The position numbers were made by a program, and so were the translations under genes. The notes beneath the pieces were generated by a model that worked only from the letters and a program-made list of their open reading frames with translations, had not been told where the DNA came from and did no database searches. 64,000 nt of DNA from Deltaproteobacteria bacterium (GTDB taxonomy: Bacteria; Lernaellota; Lernaellaia; JACKCT01), in the NCBI GenBank assembly GCA_020633895.1, contig JACKCT010000001.1, positions 248,001-312,000 on the forward strand, written 5' to 3'. The first letter of the stretch is position 1. The number at the start of each line of letters is the position of its first letter. Shown here one piece after another: positions 9,045-18,580 of the stretch.

Positions 9045-10979
9045 TTATCCCTCGATCTGAGGCAGCAATTCCGCGATCAGCTTGCGCAGCTTGGTGATGC
9101 CGAAAGGCTTTTCCAGGCGGCGATTGGGCACCTTTTCCAAAAAGCCTCGGGCGCCGGTGGTGAAGGCGCCGCCGGTCATGAAGACCATGCGGTCCTCGTG
9201 GCCGGAAAATTCGGTTTGGATGTAATCGAACAGGTCCATGCCGGTCAGCTCGGGCATGATGAGATCGCAGAAAATCAGGTCGAAGGGGCCGGTCGCCAGC
9301 ATGTCGACCGCCTCCTTGCCGTTGGAGGCCAGGGCGACTTCGTGGTGAGGCAGCGCGCGCAGAAAAATGCGCCGGATGCTCGGCTCGTCGTCGACCACCA
9401 GGATCTTGGCCCGCCGAGTTTGGGGTTTGAGCACGAAGTCGGTTTTCGGCGGTTGGGTGGAATCCGATTCGGCCGCCGGGGGCAGCAGGACCAAAAATCG
9501 GGTCCCCGCGCCGGGAGTGCTGGCGACCTGAATTTCCCCGCCCAAGCCTCGGACGATTTCGTAGACCACGAACAGACCCAGACCGTCCGAGTCGTTCGGG
9601 CCGATAACCGTCCGATAGGGCTCGAAGATGTGGGGGAGGGTTTCGGGTTCGATGCCGCCGCCGGTGTCGGAAATCTCGATGACCACCCGTCCGTCGCGGT
9701 GCGTCGCGGTGGCGATGCGAATCTCGTGGGCGTCGACACGCCCGGCGGGCACCGCGTTCGCGGCGTTGGCGATCAGCCCGACCAGCGCTTGGCCGAGTCG
9801 CGCCGGGTCAGCCAAAATGGGCGGCGCGTCCCGATAGATGCGCACCAGACGCGCCTTGGAATGCAATTCCGGCTCGACCATCGCAATCGCCGCGTCCAAG
9901 GCCGGGTGGACGTCCACGGGGACGGCGGTGGCTTTGTCCGACGGCGAGAAGGGCGCCAAGCGGTCGGCTGCTTCAATCGCCGCCTCCAGGCTTTGCGCGG
10001 CTTCCCCGATCAGCTCGCGCAATGCCTCCGGACCCTCGGGGTGGTCGGCCTCGGTCGCCATCTCCGCCAGCAATTCCAGGTGGCCGGACAGGTAGCGCAG
10101 CGGAGCCCCCACCTGCCGGGCGACGCCCTTGGCCATCGTCGCCACCGCCCGCATGCGTTGGTCGATCAAGCGCTGGGCGTGATGACGACGCGAGTCGGTC
10201 ACGTCCATCAGCAGGACGTCGGCGCGCAGATTGTTCTCCGGACCCTCGACGAATCCCGTCGCGCACAGCCGGCGATGCTCGCCCTCCGCGTCGACCGCGC
10301 CGCGCCCTTCCCAATGAATCGCCCCGCCGGCTTCGGCGGCTAAGATCAACGCCTTTTCGAATCCGTTGCGATGGGACGGATCAATCAGGGCCGTCACTGT
10401 CTCTTCCCAAGTCGCCGCGGACCCGGACGTCGATTCGGCGGCCAAGTTCCCAAGAGGCGGCGTGTCTAGTCGCCAGCCGTCTTGCGTGTGGCGGGCGGTG
10501 ACGAGCAGGGCGGGCAAGCGATCCAGCGCCGTCGGAGCGGGCAAAGGCGAGGACGCGTCCGCGACCGCCCCCGAATCGGCCAGGCGCTCGCGCAATTCGG
10601 CGTTTTCCCGCTCCACATCCTGCATCCGGAGGGCGGCGACGATGGATTTTCGGATCATGCGCCCGTCGAGGGGTTTGGAAAGATAATCGAACGCGCCCAG
10701 GCGCACGGCGTTGGCGGCGGTGGTGACGTTCGGTTCGCCGGTGATGAGCAGGACCTTGGTCTCGGGCCATCGTTCTTGGATGATTTTGAGAAGTTCGATG
10801 CCGCTGGAACGTTCGAGGATGATATCGGTCACGACGGCGTCGGCGGGCTCCTGTTCCAAGGCGGTCAGGGCGTCGTCCACCCCCTCGGCGACGCGCACCT
10901 CGTGTCCGTCGTCTTCCAGGAAAGCGCGAAAGGTCAGCCGGATGCTCGGTTCGTCGTCGACGATGAGTATCTTCGCCAA
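9045..10979 (-). CDS. REC-kinase-REC hybrid lacking the H-box histidine
   Basis: A 644-residue cytosolic protein with two receiver domains around a kinase core. The N-terminal receiver (1-120) keeps its Asp (VVTDI) and Lys (LSKPLD). The C-terminal receiver (about 525-640) keeps FCDLIMP and LEKPF. The core has an N-box (NAANAV), G1 box (DTGGGI) and a DGLGLFVVYEI G2 box, so ATP binding looks intact. The H-box reads GVARQVGAPL where GVAHEINNPL is expected, so Arg288 stands at the phosphorylated His. The start is TTG with GAGG upstream. It diverges from the PAS kinase at 11193, whose H-box is normal. Confidence 0.85.
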   Translation of the reverse strand: MAKILIVDDEPSIRLTFRAFLEDDGHEVRVAEGVDDALTALEQEPADAVVTDIILERSSGIELLKIIQERWPETKVLLITGEPNVTTAANAVRLGAFDYLSKPLDGRMIRKSIVAALRMQDVERENAELRERLADSGAVADASSPLPAPTALDRLPALLVTARHTQDGWRLDTPPLGNLAAESTSGSAATWEETVTALIDPSHRNGFEKALILAAEAGGAIHWEGRGAVDAEGEHRRLCATGFVEGPENNLRADVLLMDVTDSRRHHAQRLIDQRMRAVATMAKGVARQVGAPLRYLSGHLELLAEMATEADHPEGPEALRELIGEAAQSLEAAIEAADRLAPFSPSDKATAVPVDVHPALDAAIAMVEPELHSKARLVRIYRDAPPILADPARLGQALVGLIANAANAVPAGRVDAHEIRIATATHRDGRVVIEISDTGGGIEPETLPHIFEPYRTVIGPNDSDGLGLFVVYEIVRGLGGEIQVASTPGAGTRFLVLLPPAAESDSTQPPKTDFVLKPQTRRAKILVVDDEPSIRRIFLRALPHHEVALASNGKEAVDMLATGPFDLIFCDLIMPELTGMDLFDYIQTEFSGHEDRMVFMTGGAFTTGARGFLEKVPNRRLEKPFGITKLRKLIAELLPQIEG

Positions 10980-11090
10980 TTTCGCCTCGTTTTAGGACAG
11001 CTTCTTATTCTTCTTATTTTTGTCGGCGAAGAATGAAAGAAGACCGTCGGTCATCCCGGGAAACGCCCACAGTGCCTTGGCGTTCCCTCG

Positions 11091-11118
11091 TTGTTCGTGT
11101 AAGGATAAACTTTATAAG
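11091..11118 (+). promoter_or_regulatory. Possible sigma-70 promoter of the PAS kinase
   Basis: TTGTTC (11091-11096) and TATAAG (11113-11118) are separated by 16 bases in an AT-rich patch of otherwise GC-rich DNA. They lie 75 bases before the TTG start of the kinase. The -10 is a five of six match; the -35 is weak. Computed by eye only. Confidence 0.35.
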
Positions 11119-11192
11119 AAATATTCTGACTTTTCCAGAACCGACGACGAGTGATAAAAGGAACGGTCAATGGCAACAATTAAGGCCGATTC

Positions 11193-13553
11193 TTGACGGA
11201 CGAATCCTCATACGCCCGCCGAATGCTCCGTGAGTTGGAGAGCCTGCGCGACCGCCATCCCTTGATTCGCGGTATTGGGGATTCGTATGTCGGCTCGGTG
11301 GTCGTGCTCGACGCCGCGGGCACCATCATCTACGCCAACAAACACGCCTCCGAAATGTTTGGATTGCCGGTCGAGGAATTCGTCGGGCGACGCCACAACG
11401 ACGAATATTGGGATCTTCGCGCCGTCGACGGCCGACGCATCCCTTTGGACGAGCGGCCGTTCAAGCGCATTGTCGCCACGCAAAAGAAGATGGCGTCGGC
11501 CATCTATTCCCTTCGCCTGTCCGGGGGATTTTCCGGATTCATCCGCCTGGGCGGCGCGCCGATTTTCGACGACGCCCAACGCCTGATCGGCGTCATCATG
11601 CACACCGAGGACGTGACCGACGAGGTGGGCGAGCGCCTGGAGACCGAGCGCTATTGGCATTGGATGGACGAGGCCCTGTCCGGCTCGGAGTTGGGGGTGT
11701 GGAGCTGGGAGTTGGACACGGACGCCTTCGAGCACAACGCGGATTTCATGCGCGAGTGGGGGTACGACGAGTCGGAAAATTTCGGGACGATGACCGAGTT
11801 CTCCCGGATCATCCACCCGGACGATCTGGCGCCCCTGGCCGAGGCGTTTCAACGCCATGTGAAGGAGCGTTCGCCCCGGTTTTCGTTCGAGCACCGCGTG
11901 CTCACCAAGGACGGCAAATGGCGCTGGATTCTGTCTCGGGGAAAGGTCGTCGTCTGGGACAAGGAAAATCGCCCGTTGCGCGCCCGGGGCATGCATCTGG
12001 ATATCGACTCCACCAAGCGCGCCGGCGAGGCGCTGCGTCGGGAGGAGAGCCGGTGGCGATCGGTGGTCGCCAGCGCCGGCGATTTTATCCTGCTGGTCGA
12101 CCGGGATCGGCGCATCCGGTTTATCAACAAGATGTTCTCCGGCATGACCGTGGACGAGGTCATCGGCCACGACGTCACCGAATTTACCGAGCCGGAACAG
12201 CGCGAGGTCATGGAACGGCGGGTGGACAAGGTCTTTGAAACGGGCGAGGGCGAGACGTACGAAGTGACCGTTCCCCTGCCCGATGGGCGAATCGGGCATT
12301 TTCTGGCCCGGACGAGCGCGGTGGAAAGCGACGGAGAGATCACCAACGTGGCGATCATCTCCACCGATATTACCAGCAAACGCGAGAACGAGCTGGCGCT
12401 ACGACGCAGCGAACGCACCCTGCGCTCGATTCTGGACAACGCCCCGGACTTCATCGTGCAGGTCGACCGGGATCTCAACGTCGTTTTTATCAACCGGCTG
12501 ATGTCCGGCCTTTTGAGCGAAGACGTGCTGGGCAAGCCGTTTGAAATTTGGATCGCGCCCGAGTTTCGCGACCAGGCGGTGCGCAAGGTTCGTCGCGTGT
12601 TTGAGACGGGCGAGGCCCAGAGCTATGTGTGCGCCATGGACGACGCGACGTCGGGGAAACGCTATTGGTTCTCGACGCGACTGGGCGCCGTGGCCGACGA
12701 CGGCCAGATCGGCACCGTGACCATGATCAGCGCCGACATCACCGAGCAGGTCCGTATCGACGAGGAACGCCGCCGATTGGAAGGCCACCTTCGCCAGCAA
12801 CAGAAACTCGAGTCCATCGGCACCTTGGCCTCGGGGGTGGCCCACGAAATCAACAATCCGATTCAGGGCATCATGAACTACGCCGAGCTCATATCGATCA
12901 AGCTCGATTCGGAAGGGCCCATCTCGGACTATGCCCAGGGCATTGTCCACGAGACGCACCGCGTGGCGAGCATCGTGCGCAAGTTGCTCGCCTTCGCACG
13001 GCAGGAGAAGGAGCCCTACAATTCCACCCGCGTGGCGGACATCATCAACGATACGCTGGCATTGGTGCGCATGGTGCTGCGCAAGAGCGGCATCGACCTT
13101 TTGGTTGACGTTCCCGAGGACCTGCCGACGATTCGCTGCCGCAGCCAGCAGATCGAGCAGGTCTTGATGAATCTGGTGACGAATGCCAGCGACGCGCTCA
13201 ACGAACGCTATCCGGACGCCCATCCCGACAAGCGCATCGAGATCGGCGCGAGTTGCCTGAAAGTCGAGGAACGGCCGTTTGTTCGGATCACGGTCCGCGA
13301 CTTCGGCGTGGGTGTGCCGCCGGACATTCGTGAGCGTATCTTCGATCCGTTTTACACCACCAAGGGGCATCACCTGGGAACCGGCCTGGGTCTGTCGGTG
13401 AGCCACGGCATCATTCAGGAACACGGCGGCAGCATTCATCTGGAAAGCCGGGCGGGCGAGGGCGCGTGTTTTTCCATCGACCTGCCCATCGACCGGGTCG
13501 CCGGGGACGAGGGTTTGTCCGACGAGTCGATTTCCTCGTCGACGGTCGGCTGA
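11193..13553 (+). CDS. Four-PAS sensor histidine kinase
   Basis: A 786-residue cytosolic sensor kinase without membrane segments. Four PAS modules follow one another at about residues 20-150, 155-285, 285-400 and 405-525; the second has the KDGKWRWI PAC-type stretch. HisKA has GVAHEINNPI with phospho-acceptor His551. The HATPase has NLVTNASDAL, DFGVGVP and GTGLGLSVSHGI. There is no receiver domain, so an outside response regulator is expected; the divergent REC-kinase-REC protein is the obvious candidate. The start is TTG at 11193, with AAGG seven bases upstream. Confidence 0.9.
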   Translation: MTDESSYARRMLRELESLRDRHPLIRGIGDSYVGSVVVLDAAGTIIYANKHASEMFGLPVEEFVGRRHNDEYWDLRAVDGRRIPLDERPFKRIVATQKKMASAIYSLRLSGGFSGFIRLGGAPIFDDAQRLIGVIMHTEDVTDEVGERLETERYWHWMDEALSGSELGVWSWELDTDAFEHNADFMREWGYDESENFGTMTEFSRIIHPDDLAPLAEAFQRHVKERSPRFSFEHRVLTKDGKWRWILSRGKVVVWDKENRPLRARGMHLDIDSTKRAGEALRREESRWRSVVASAGDFILLVDRDRRIRFINKMFSGMTVDEVIGHDVTEFTEPEQREVMERRVDKVFETGEGETYEVTVPLPDGRIGHFLARTSAVESDGEITNVAIISTDITSKRENELALRRSERTLRSILDNAPDFIVQVDRDLNVVFINRLMSGLLSEDVLGKPFEIWIAPEFRDQAVRKVRRVFETGEAQSYVCAMDDATSGKRYWFSTRLGAVADDGQIGTVTMISADITEQVRIDEERRRLEGHLRQQQKLESIGTLASGVAHEINNPIQGIMNYAELISIKLDSEGPISDYAQGIVHETHRVASIVRKLLAFARQEKEPYNSTRVADIINDTLALVRMVLRKSGIDLLVDVPEDLPTIRCRSQQIEQVLMNLVTNASDALNERYPDAHPDKRIEIGASCLKVEERPFVRITVRDFGVGVPPDIRERIFDPFYTTKGHHLGTGLGLSVSHGIIQEHGGSIHLESRAGEGACFSIDLPIDRVAGDEGLSDESISSSTVG

Positions 13554-13652
13554 CCCCACCGCCCCGCGCGCCGGGAGCGGGTCGGCGCGATTGACAAGAC
13601 CGCCGCCTTTTTCAACTCTAAGTCCTTCATCATTTGTTTCGGAGTTTCCCCT

Positions 13653-14672
13653 ATGGCCGACAAGCGGCTGCAAGCGCTGCCGACCTACGGAAACAATCTC
13701 CTGGGCGAACTGCCGTCGGCGGTGTTCGACGATTTGGTCGTTTTGGCCGCGCCCGAACCCTGGGAGATGCTCGAGGCCGATTGGCCCAACCCGCCCAATG
13801 CCGTCGCGACGCGGATCGATATGGAGCTGTCGCTGTTGGAAATGCAATTGGACGCGCTGCCGCGATGCGAGTGGGTCCTGGGTCTGGGCGGGGGGACCGC
13901 GTTGGACGCGGCGAAAATGTATGCCTGGAGGACAGGGGCGAAGCTGGTGCTGGCGCCGTCGATTTTGAGCGTGGACGCCGCGTTCACCAAGGCCGTCGGG
14001 GTGCGGGTCGGCCATCGGGTTCGATACGTGGGCGAGGTGTTGCCGGAGCATCTGTTGGTCGATTTCGATTTGCTGCGCCGGGCGCCGGCCAAGCTCAACC
14101 GGGCGGGTATCGGCGATATCCTTTCCATCTTCACGGCCCTGAACGACTGGCAACTGGCCCATGAAAAACTCGGCGAACGTTTCGATCCGGCGATCGCGGC
14201 GGAATCGAAATCGCTGTTGGAGAGCCTTTGGACGCGGGCCGTGGACATCCGCGAGGGCGATGAGGTTGGCCTGAAGCTCCTGTCCGAGCTATTCGTCGCG
14301 GAAGTGCGTCTTTGCGAAATCTTCGGCAACTCCCGGCCCGAAGAGGGCTCGGAGCACTATTTCGCCTATTGCCTCGAATCCCTGACGCACGGCCGTTATG
14401 TCCACGGCGAACTCGTGGCGCTGGCGGTGCTGTTGACGGGATTGCATCAGGGGCAGGATGTCGCGCCGGTCATCCGAATGCTCGACGAGATCGGCGTGGA
14501 ATACCGACCCGGACAGGTGGGCGTCACCCGCGACGAAATCCGCCGGACGCTGTTGGCGCTTCCGGAGTATATCGCCGAAGAGACGCAGCTTCTTTACGGC
14601 GTCTATCACGATAAGGGCATGAACGCGGCGACGGCCGACGAACTGATCGAAAAATTCGAGGCCCTTTTGTAA
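13653..14672 (+). CDS. Glycerol-1-phosphate dehydrogenase-like enzyme
   Basis: A 339-residue member of the iron-containing alcohol dehydrogenase / dehydroquinate synthase superfamily. The dinucleotide-binding LGGGTALDAAK is near residue 90. Metal ligands fit Asp in GIGDILS, His in GSEHYF and His in YVHGEL. The GSEH signature is the one seen in sn-glycerol-1-phosphate dehydrogenases (archaeal EgsA and bacterial AraM), which reduce dihydroxyacetone phosphate. The ATG start has GGAG eight bases upstream. The next gene begins 52 bases downstream. A different polyol or sugar-phosphate substrate remains possible. Confidence 0.6.
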   Translation: MADKRLQALPTYGNNLLGELPSAVFDDLVVLAAPEPWEMLEADWPNPPNAVATRIDMELSLLEMQLDALPRCEWVLGLGGGTALDAAKMYAWRTGAKLVLAPSILSVDAAFTKAVGVRVGHRVRYVGEVLPEHLLVDFDLLRRAPAKLNRAGIGDILSIFTALNDWQLAHEKLGERFDPAIAAESKSLLESLWTRAVDIREGDEVGLKLLSELFVAEVRLCEIFGNSRPEEGSEHYFAYCLESLTHGRYVHGELVALAVLLTGLHQGQDVAPVIRMLDEIGVEYRPGQVGVTRDEIRRTLLALPEYIAEETQLLYGVYHDKGMNAATADELIEKFEALL

Positions 14673-14724
14673 TCGCCCCGCCGTTCCCGATCGGTCATCA
14701 TGCCCCGAGGTCTTGAAGAACGCG

Positions 14725-16695
14725 ATGTCCCAGCCGTATCGACTCATCATCCGAAAGCATCCCCACGGCGCCGCGGCCGTCAGCGCCGACGCGCAAGTGC
14801 TGGCCGAGCGGCTGAAGATCGACCCGTACAGCACCCGTCTGACGCTGGTGGGCCACGGCTTGGGTGAGTTGATGAGCGGCACGGCGACGCAGCTCGAAAA
14901 GGCCGGGCCGTTGCTGGACGACCTGGGCTACGAATGGGCGGTCGTGCCGTTTCATCGGCCCCGCCCGCGAGCCAACCGGGTGCGCCAGTTTGAAATCCGC
15001 AAGGACGCCATCGTCTTCGACATCGACGACGTGCCGTGGACGCTGGCTCGGGGAGAGACGGTGCTGGCGGTCTTCGGCACGGCCCAGGGCGGGGTGATGA
15101 GCAGCCTGTTGCAGCGATCCTACCAGCGCATCTCGGGCACGTCGGCCCTCGGTCCCCGAGCGAAATTCGACGCCATTTTGGCCGCCAAGCCGGTGCTCGA
15201 CCTCTATCCGTTGAGCGTGGATCCGGACGATCCGTCGCGCCCGTTCGGCCCGTATCGTGTCTTCAGCGGGCGCTTCAATGCCGAGTGCCTGGGCGAGCAC
15301 AAGACCCTGAGCGCCGCGCGGAATATGGAAGTGCTCATGCGTCTTCTGCACGAGCGGGGGCCGGTGGTGTTGGAGATGGACTTCGGCCTGTTTCAACTGC
15401 CCGGCTGCGAGGTGGTGCTGCAATCGAGCACGGGCGCGGAAGAAGAGAACCTGCGCAGTCTCGTCGGCTATGGCTGGTACGCCTCCCACCTGGTGCGTCA
15501 GACGCGGGCCCGTCGCGGCGAGGCGGCCGCGCCCCGGTCGTCCATCTTCGACGGCCCGCTCGAAGGGGCGAAGGCCTTGGCGCCGCTGGTGGGACAGGAC
15601 GCCCACGGCGAAAAGCCCGCGACGCCGTCCCTCGACGAGCAATTGGACGAAGGCGAGGCGACCGGCGTGCTCGACGACGACCTGCCCGCGCCGCCCCATT
15701 TTCGTCCCTCTCCGATGCAGGGCTGGTGGACCGGCCGATTGACGGTCGGCATGGTCTTGGTCGCCGCCGCCGGAGGCGGGTTTTTCTACGCGCTCGAATC
15801 GTCGCCGGCATTTGTGAATTTCCTGGATGTCGTTTTCATCCGCAACAGCGGCCTGTTGTTCCTGGTCGCCGCCGCCTTGTTTTTCGAGAGCTTCCGGCGA
15901 CTGCGTCTGAAGCGCTGGATGGAAAACACGCCCACGTCCAAGGTGCGTTCCATGGCCGCCGGGCTTGTCGAACTCAAGGGCCATGCCCGACGCGCGTACG
16001 CCCTGCGCACGCCGATCCTGATGATGCCGTGCGTCTACTACCACACCCGCGCGTACCGCCTCATGCGCATGCAGAACGGCAACGATCAGTGGGTGCTGTC
16101 CAGCGACCGCAACTCGGGGCCGGTGCCGTTTTATCTGGAAGACGAAACGGGGCGCGTTCTTGTCAACCCGGACAAGGCGACGATGAAACCCGCGCACAAG
16201 CAGGAGATCCAGGGGCAGATCCAAACGGCGATCGGCATGGTCTTCGACGTGGACCCGGAAACGCGCTACGTCGAGGAATTCATCCCGGAAGGGGCGGCGG
16301 TGTATGTTCTTGGATCGGCGGAACTCAAGACCCACGAGGTGGACAACCGCGCCCACCGGGTGACGGTCAAGCTGCGGGCGCTCAAGGCGGATCGCAAACG
16401 TCTGTTGGCCGAGTATGACGCGGACCACGACGGGCGCATCGACGAGGACGAGTGGGACAAGGCCCGGCGGGACATGGAGCGAGAGGCGTTGGCCGATGCC
16501 CTGGCCGCCGAAGGGGTCTCGCCCCACGCCGACCGCCTCGTCGTCATGAAGCCCGAGCATCGCGGGCTGCCGTTCGTGGTGTCGGAAAAATCCGAGGAGC
16601 GCCACACGACGCTGCAACAATGGGTCGCCCCGGCGGCGTTTGTCGCGGGCATTGCGGCGTTGGTGGGCGCTTTGCTAAATCTGTCGGCGTTATAA
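14725..16695 (+). CDS. GIDE-domain membrane protein with EF-hand
   Basis: About 656 residues. Residues 1-300 form a soluble region I do not recognise. Two membrane helices follow at about 340-360 and 373-392. A GIDE-type domain at about 400-550 begins NTPTSKVRSMAAGLVELKG, very like the domain shared by mitochondrial MULAN/MAPL and bacterial partners of LemA. An EF-hand loop DADHDGRIDEDE (Asp565 to Glu576) is inserted after it, and a last helix closes the protein (635-656). Bacterial GIDE proteins lack the RING, so a ligase role is not implied. An in-frame TTG at 14713 is an alternative start. Confidence 0.72.
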   Translation: MSQPYRLIIRKHPHGAAAVSADAQVLAERLKIDPYSTRLTLVGHGLGELMSGTATQLEKAGPLLDDLGYEWAVVPFHRPRPRANRVRQFEIRKDAIVFDIDDVPWTLARGETVLAVFGTAQGGVMSSLLQRSYQRISGTSALGPRAKFDAILAAKPVLDLYPLSVDPDDPSRPFGPYRVFSGRFNAECLGEHKTLSAARNMEVLMRLLHERGPVVLEMDFGLFQLPGCEVVLQSSTGAEEENLRSLVGYGWYASHLVRQTRARRGEAAAPRSSIFDGPLEGAKALAPLVGQDAHGEKPATPSLDEQLDEGEATGVLDDDLPAPPHFRPSPMQGWWTGRLTVGMVLVAAAGGGFFYALESSPAFVNFLDVVFIRNSGLLFLVAAALFFESFRRLRLKRWMENTPTSKVRSMAAGLVELKGHARRAYALRTPILMMPCVYYHTRAYRLMRMQNGNDQWVLSSDRNSGPVPFYLEDETGRVLVNPDKATMKPAHKQEIQGQIQTAIGMVFDVDPETRYVEEFIPEGAAVYVLGSAELKTHEVDNRAHRVTVKLRALKADRKRLLAEYDADHDGRIDEDEWDKARRDMEREALADALAAEGVSPHADRLVVMKPEHRGLPFVVSEKSEERHTTLQQWVAPAAFVAGIAALVGALLNLSAL

Positions 16696-16720
16696 ACGAC
16701 GCCGGGCGAGGGGAAATCGA

Positions 16721-17290
16721 TTGGCCGTCATTGTGATGATCGTTGTGGGAGCGTTGGTCGTGGGGGCGTTGATCTACGCCGTCGTGATCTACAACGACCT
16801 GGTGCGTCTGAAGACCAACATCGTCCGCAATTGGAGCAACATCGACGTGCTGCTCAAGCAGCGTTTCGACGAGCTGCCCAAGCTGGTGGAAGTCTGCAAA
16901 GGCTATATGCAGCACGAGCGCGAGACGTTGGAGGCCGTGACCCAGGCCCGCAACGACGCCGCCGAGGCACGCGACGAATCGTCCGTGCTCGAATCCCAGG
17001 CCCGGGTCACGCGGGCCGTGCGGCGTTTGTTCGCGGTGAGCGAGAGCTATCCGAATCTCAAGGCGGATCAGGCGTTTTTGCGGTTGCAGGCGCGCATCAC
17101 GGAGATCGAGAACATGATCGCCGACCGGCGGGAGTACTACAACGAGTCGGTCAACATCCATAACGCGCGCATCGAGCAATTTCCCGACCTCTTCATCGCG
17201 CGCAACTTCGGTTTTCACCGCCGCCCGTTTTGGGCCATCGATCCCAACGAGCGCGACACCCCCGGCGCGACGTTCCGTCCCGCCGACTAG
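16721..17290 (+). CDS. lemA: LemA family protein
   Basis: A 189-residue LemA protein with one N-terminal membrane helix (about 2-24). The alpha-helical LemA core starts at YNDLVRLKTNIVRNWSNIDVLLKQR and continues through LRLQARITEIENMIADRREYYNESVNIHN. Function is unknown in the family; it is commonly found beside GIDE or TPM-domain proteins, as here. The start is TTG with GAGGGG seven bases upstream, 26 bases after the GIDE gene, so the two are very likely one operon. Confidence 0.92.
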   Translation: MAVIVMIVVGALVVGALIYAVVIYNDLVRLKTNIVRNWSNIDVLLKQRFDELPKLVEVCKGYMQHERETLEAVTQARNDAAEARDESSVLESQARVTRAVRRLFAVSESYPNLKADQAFLRLQARITEIENMIADRREYYNESVNIHNARIEQFPDLFIARNFGFHRRPFWAIDPNERDTPGATFRPAD

Positions 17291-17304
17291 CGACCCGTTA
17301 TCAA

Positions 17305-18510
17305 TTAGCGCACCGTCGCTTCCAGGAAATATCCGAAGTCGTCCTTCCCGGCGCGCAGGAGCTTGTTAAAGGCGTCCGGATCGTCGCCCTCGCGCTCGCG
17401 GAGTTTTTCGACGATGCGTAGGAACTGTTTTGACGAAGCCGGAGCCGGTTGGAAATCGGTTTTCAGATTATCCGAGGAAATGGGATAGAACCGCACCCGC
17501 GCTCGTTCGCCCTTGTCGCCCGCGACCTGCAACGACGCCACCAGGCTGTAGGGCACGATGTCCTTGAATTTCCGATAGCGGCCCGGCGAGTTGAACATGA
17601 AATTGCCCAGACTGTACGCCGTCCAAACGCCCTTGTACCGCCGGATTTCCTGGAGGCAGTGACTGCCTTGGCCTAGGTAGAGGTCCGCCTTGCCGCTTTT
17701 GACCAGCGATCCGGCCATGCGGATTTCCCGCTCCTTCGCCCATCGGTAGTTGTTGTTGAAGTGGGGAAAGGCAACGACGAACGCGTCGGGGTGGTCGGAC
17801 TTGTAGTCGCGCATGAGTTTGGAGGTGTGGGACCGGGACAGGCGGCTCGCGCCGGGCGCTTCGTCGGAGGCGTAGAAGTGCTGTTTGACGTCGTAGCCCT
17901 TGATGTATTGAAACGCGCCGAAGACCGCCAAATCGAACGTCTTGCCGTCGCCGAAGGTGAACGATTTTTCCAGCGGCTTGTCGGCCGCGGCTTGATTCAT
18001 CCCCGCGCCGAAGACCGTCAGGCCGTGCTTGTCCGCCGCCTCCAGGCTCTGCTTGAAGCCTCCGATGCCGAAGTCCATCGAGTGGTTGTTCGCCATGGAG
18101 ATCGCGTCGACGCCGTATTTGACCAGCGTGGCCGGAGCCTTTTCCGGATCATCCTGATGCACCCACGATTTCACTTTGGCCAGGGGTGAGACCGCGACGT
18201 TGTTAAAGGACGATTCAAAGTTGACGACCGTGTAGTCGGCGCGCTTCAAGATCGGCGCGACCTTTTGCAGCGGGTAGTCGTACCCCTTCTTGGCCAGCAA
18301 CTCGGGGGTGCCGTCGTAGGTCTCGCCGAAGCTCGTATCCCCGACGAAAATGATTTCCAACTCCGGCGCCCAGTCGGACGCGGCCGCCAGTCCCGTCTCT
18401 TCGAACCCGGGCGCCTTCTCGTGCTTCGTGCAGCCCGTGGCCAAGATGAGAATCGCGACCAGGATTTCCAGCATGATCACCGGTGAAAACCGGCCCATTC
18501 GGCGTGTCAT
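17305..18510 (-). CDS. CapA/PgsA-type metallophosphatase-fold lipoprotein
   Basis: About 401 residues. A signal peptide ending in the lipobox LATGC predicts an outer- or inner-membrane lipoprotein. The mature part has the CapA order of motifs: FVGDTSFG, VNFESSF, SMANNHSMDFG, then FPHFNN and GQGSHCLQ. CapA proteins are linked to poly-gamma-glutamate capsule and have a metallophosphatase fold. ATG at 18510 is chosen because TGGAGA lies six bases upstream; an ATG at 18528 lacks this. It converges on lemA with a 14-base gap and no obvious terminator. Confidence 0.85.
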   Translation of the reverse strand: MTRRMGRFSPVIMLEILVAILILATGCTKHEKAPGFEETGLAAASDWAPELEIIFVGDTSFGETYDGTPELLAKKGYDYPLQKVAPILKRADYTVVNFESSFNNVAVSPLAKVKSWVHQDDPEKAPATLVKYGVDAISMANNHSMDFGIGGFKQSLEAADKHGLTVFGAGMNQAAADKPLEKSFTFGDGKTFDLAVFGAFQYIKGYDVKQHFYASDEAPGASRLSRSHTSKLMRDYKSDHPDAFVVAFPHFNNNYRWAKEREIRMAGSLVKSGKADLYLGQGSHCLQEIRRYKGVWTAYSLGNFMFNSPGRYRKFKDIVPYSLVASLQVAGDKGERARVRFYPISSDNLKTDFQPAPASSKQFLRIVEKLREREGDDPDAFNKLLRAGKDDFGYFLEATVR

Positions 18511-18580
18511 GTCGTCTCCAAAATGCATCGACGGGATCCTATCGGCGGATCCCGTCCATGCGCAAGTCGGGTTTTCGGTG

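Noticed and set aside
13567-13589. Seven-pair stem after the PAS kinase stop codon
   Set aside because: No T tract follows closely, and the loop is nine bases; not convincing as a terminator.
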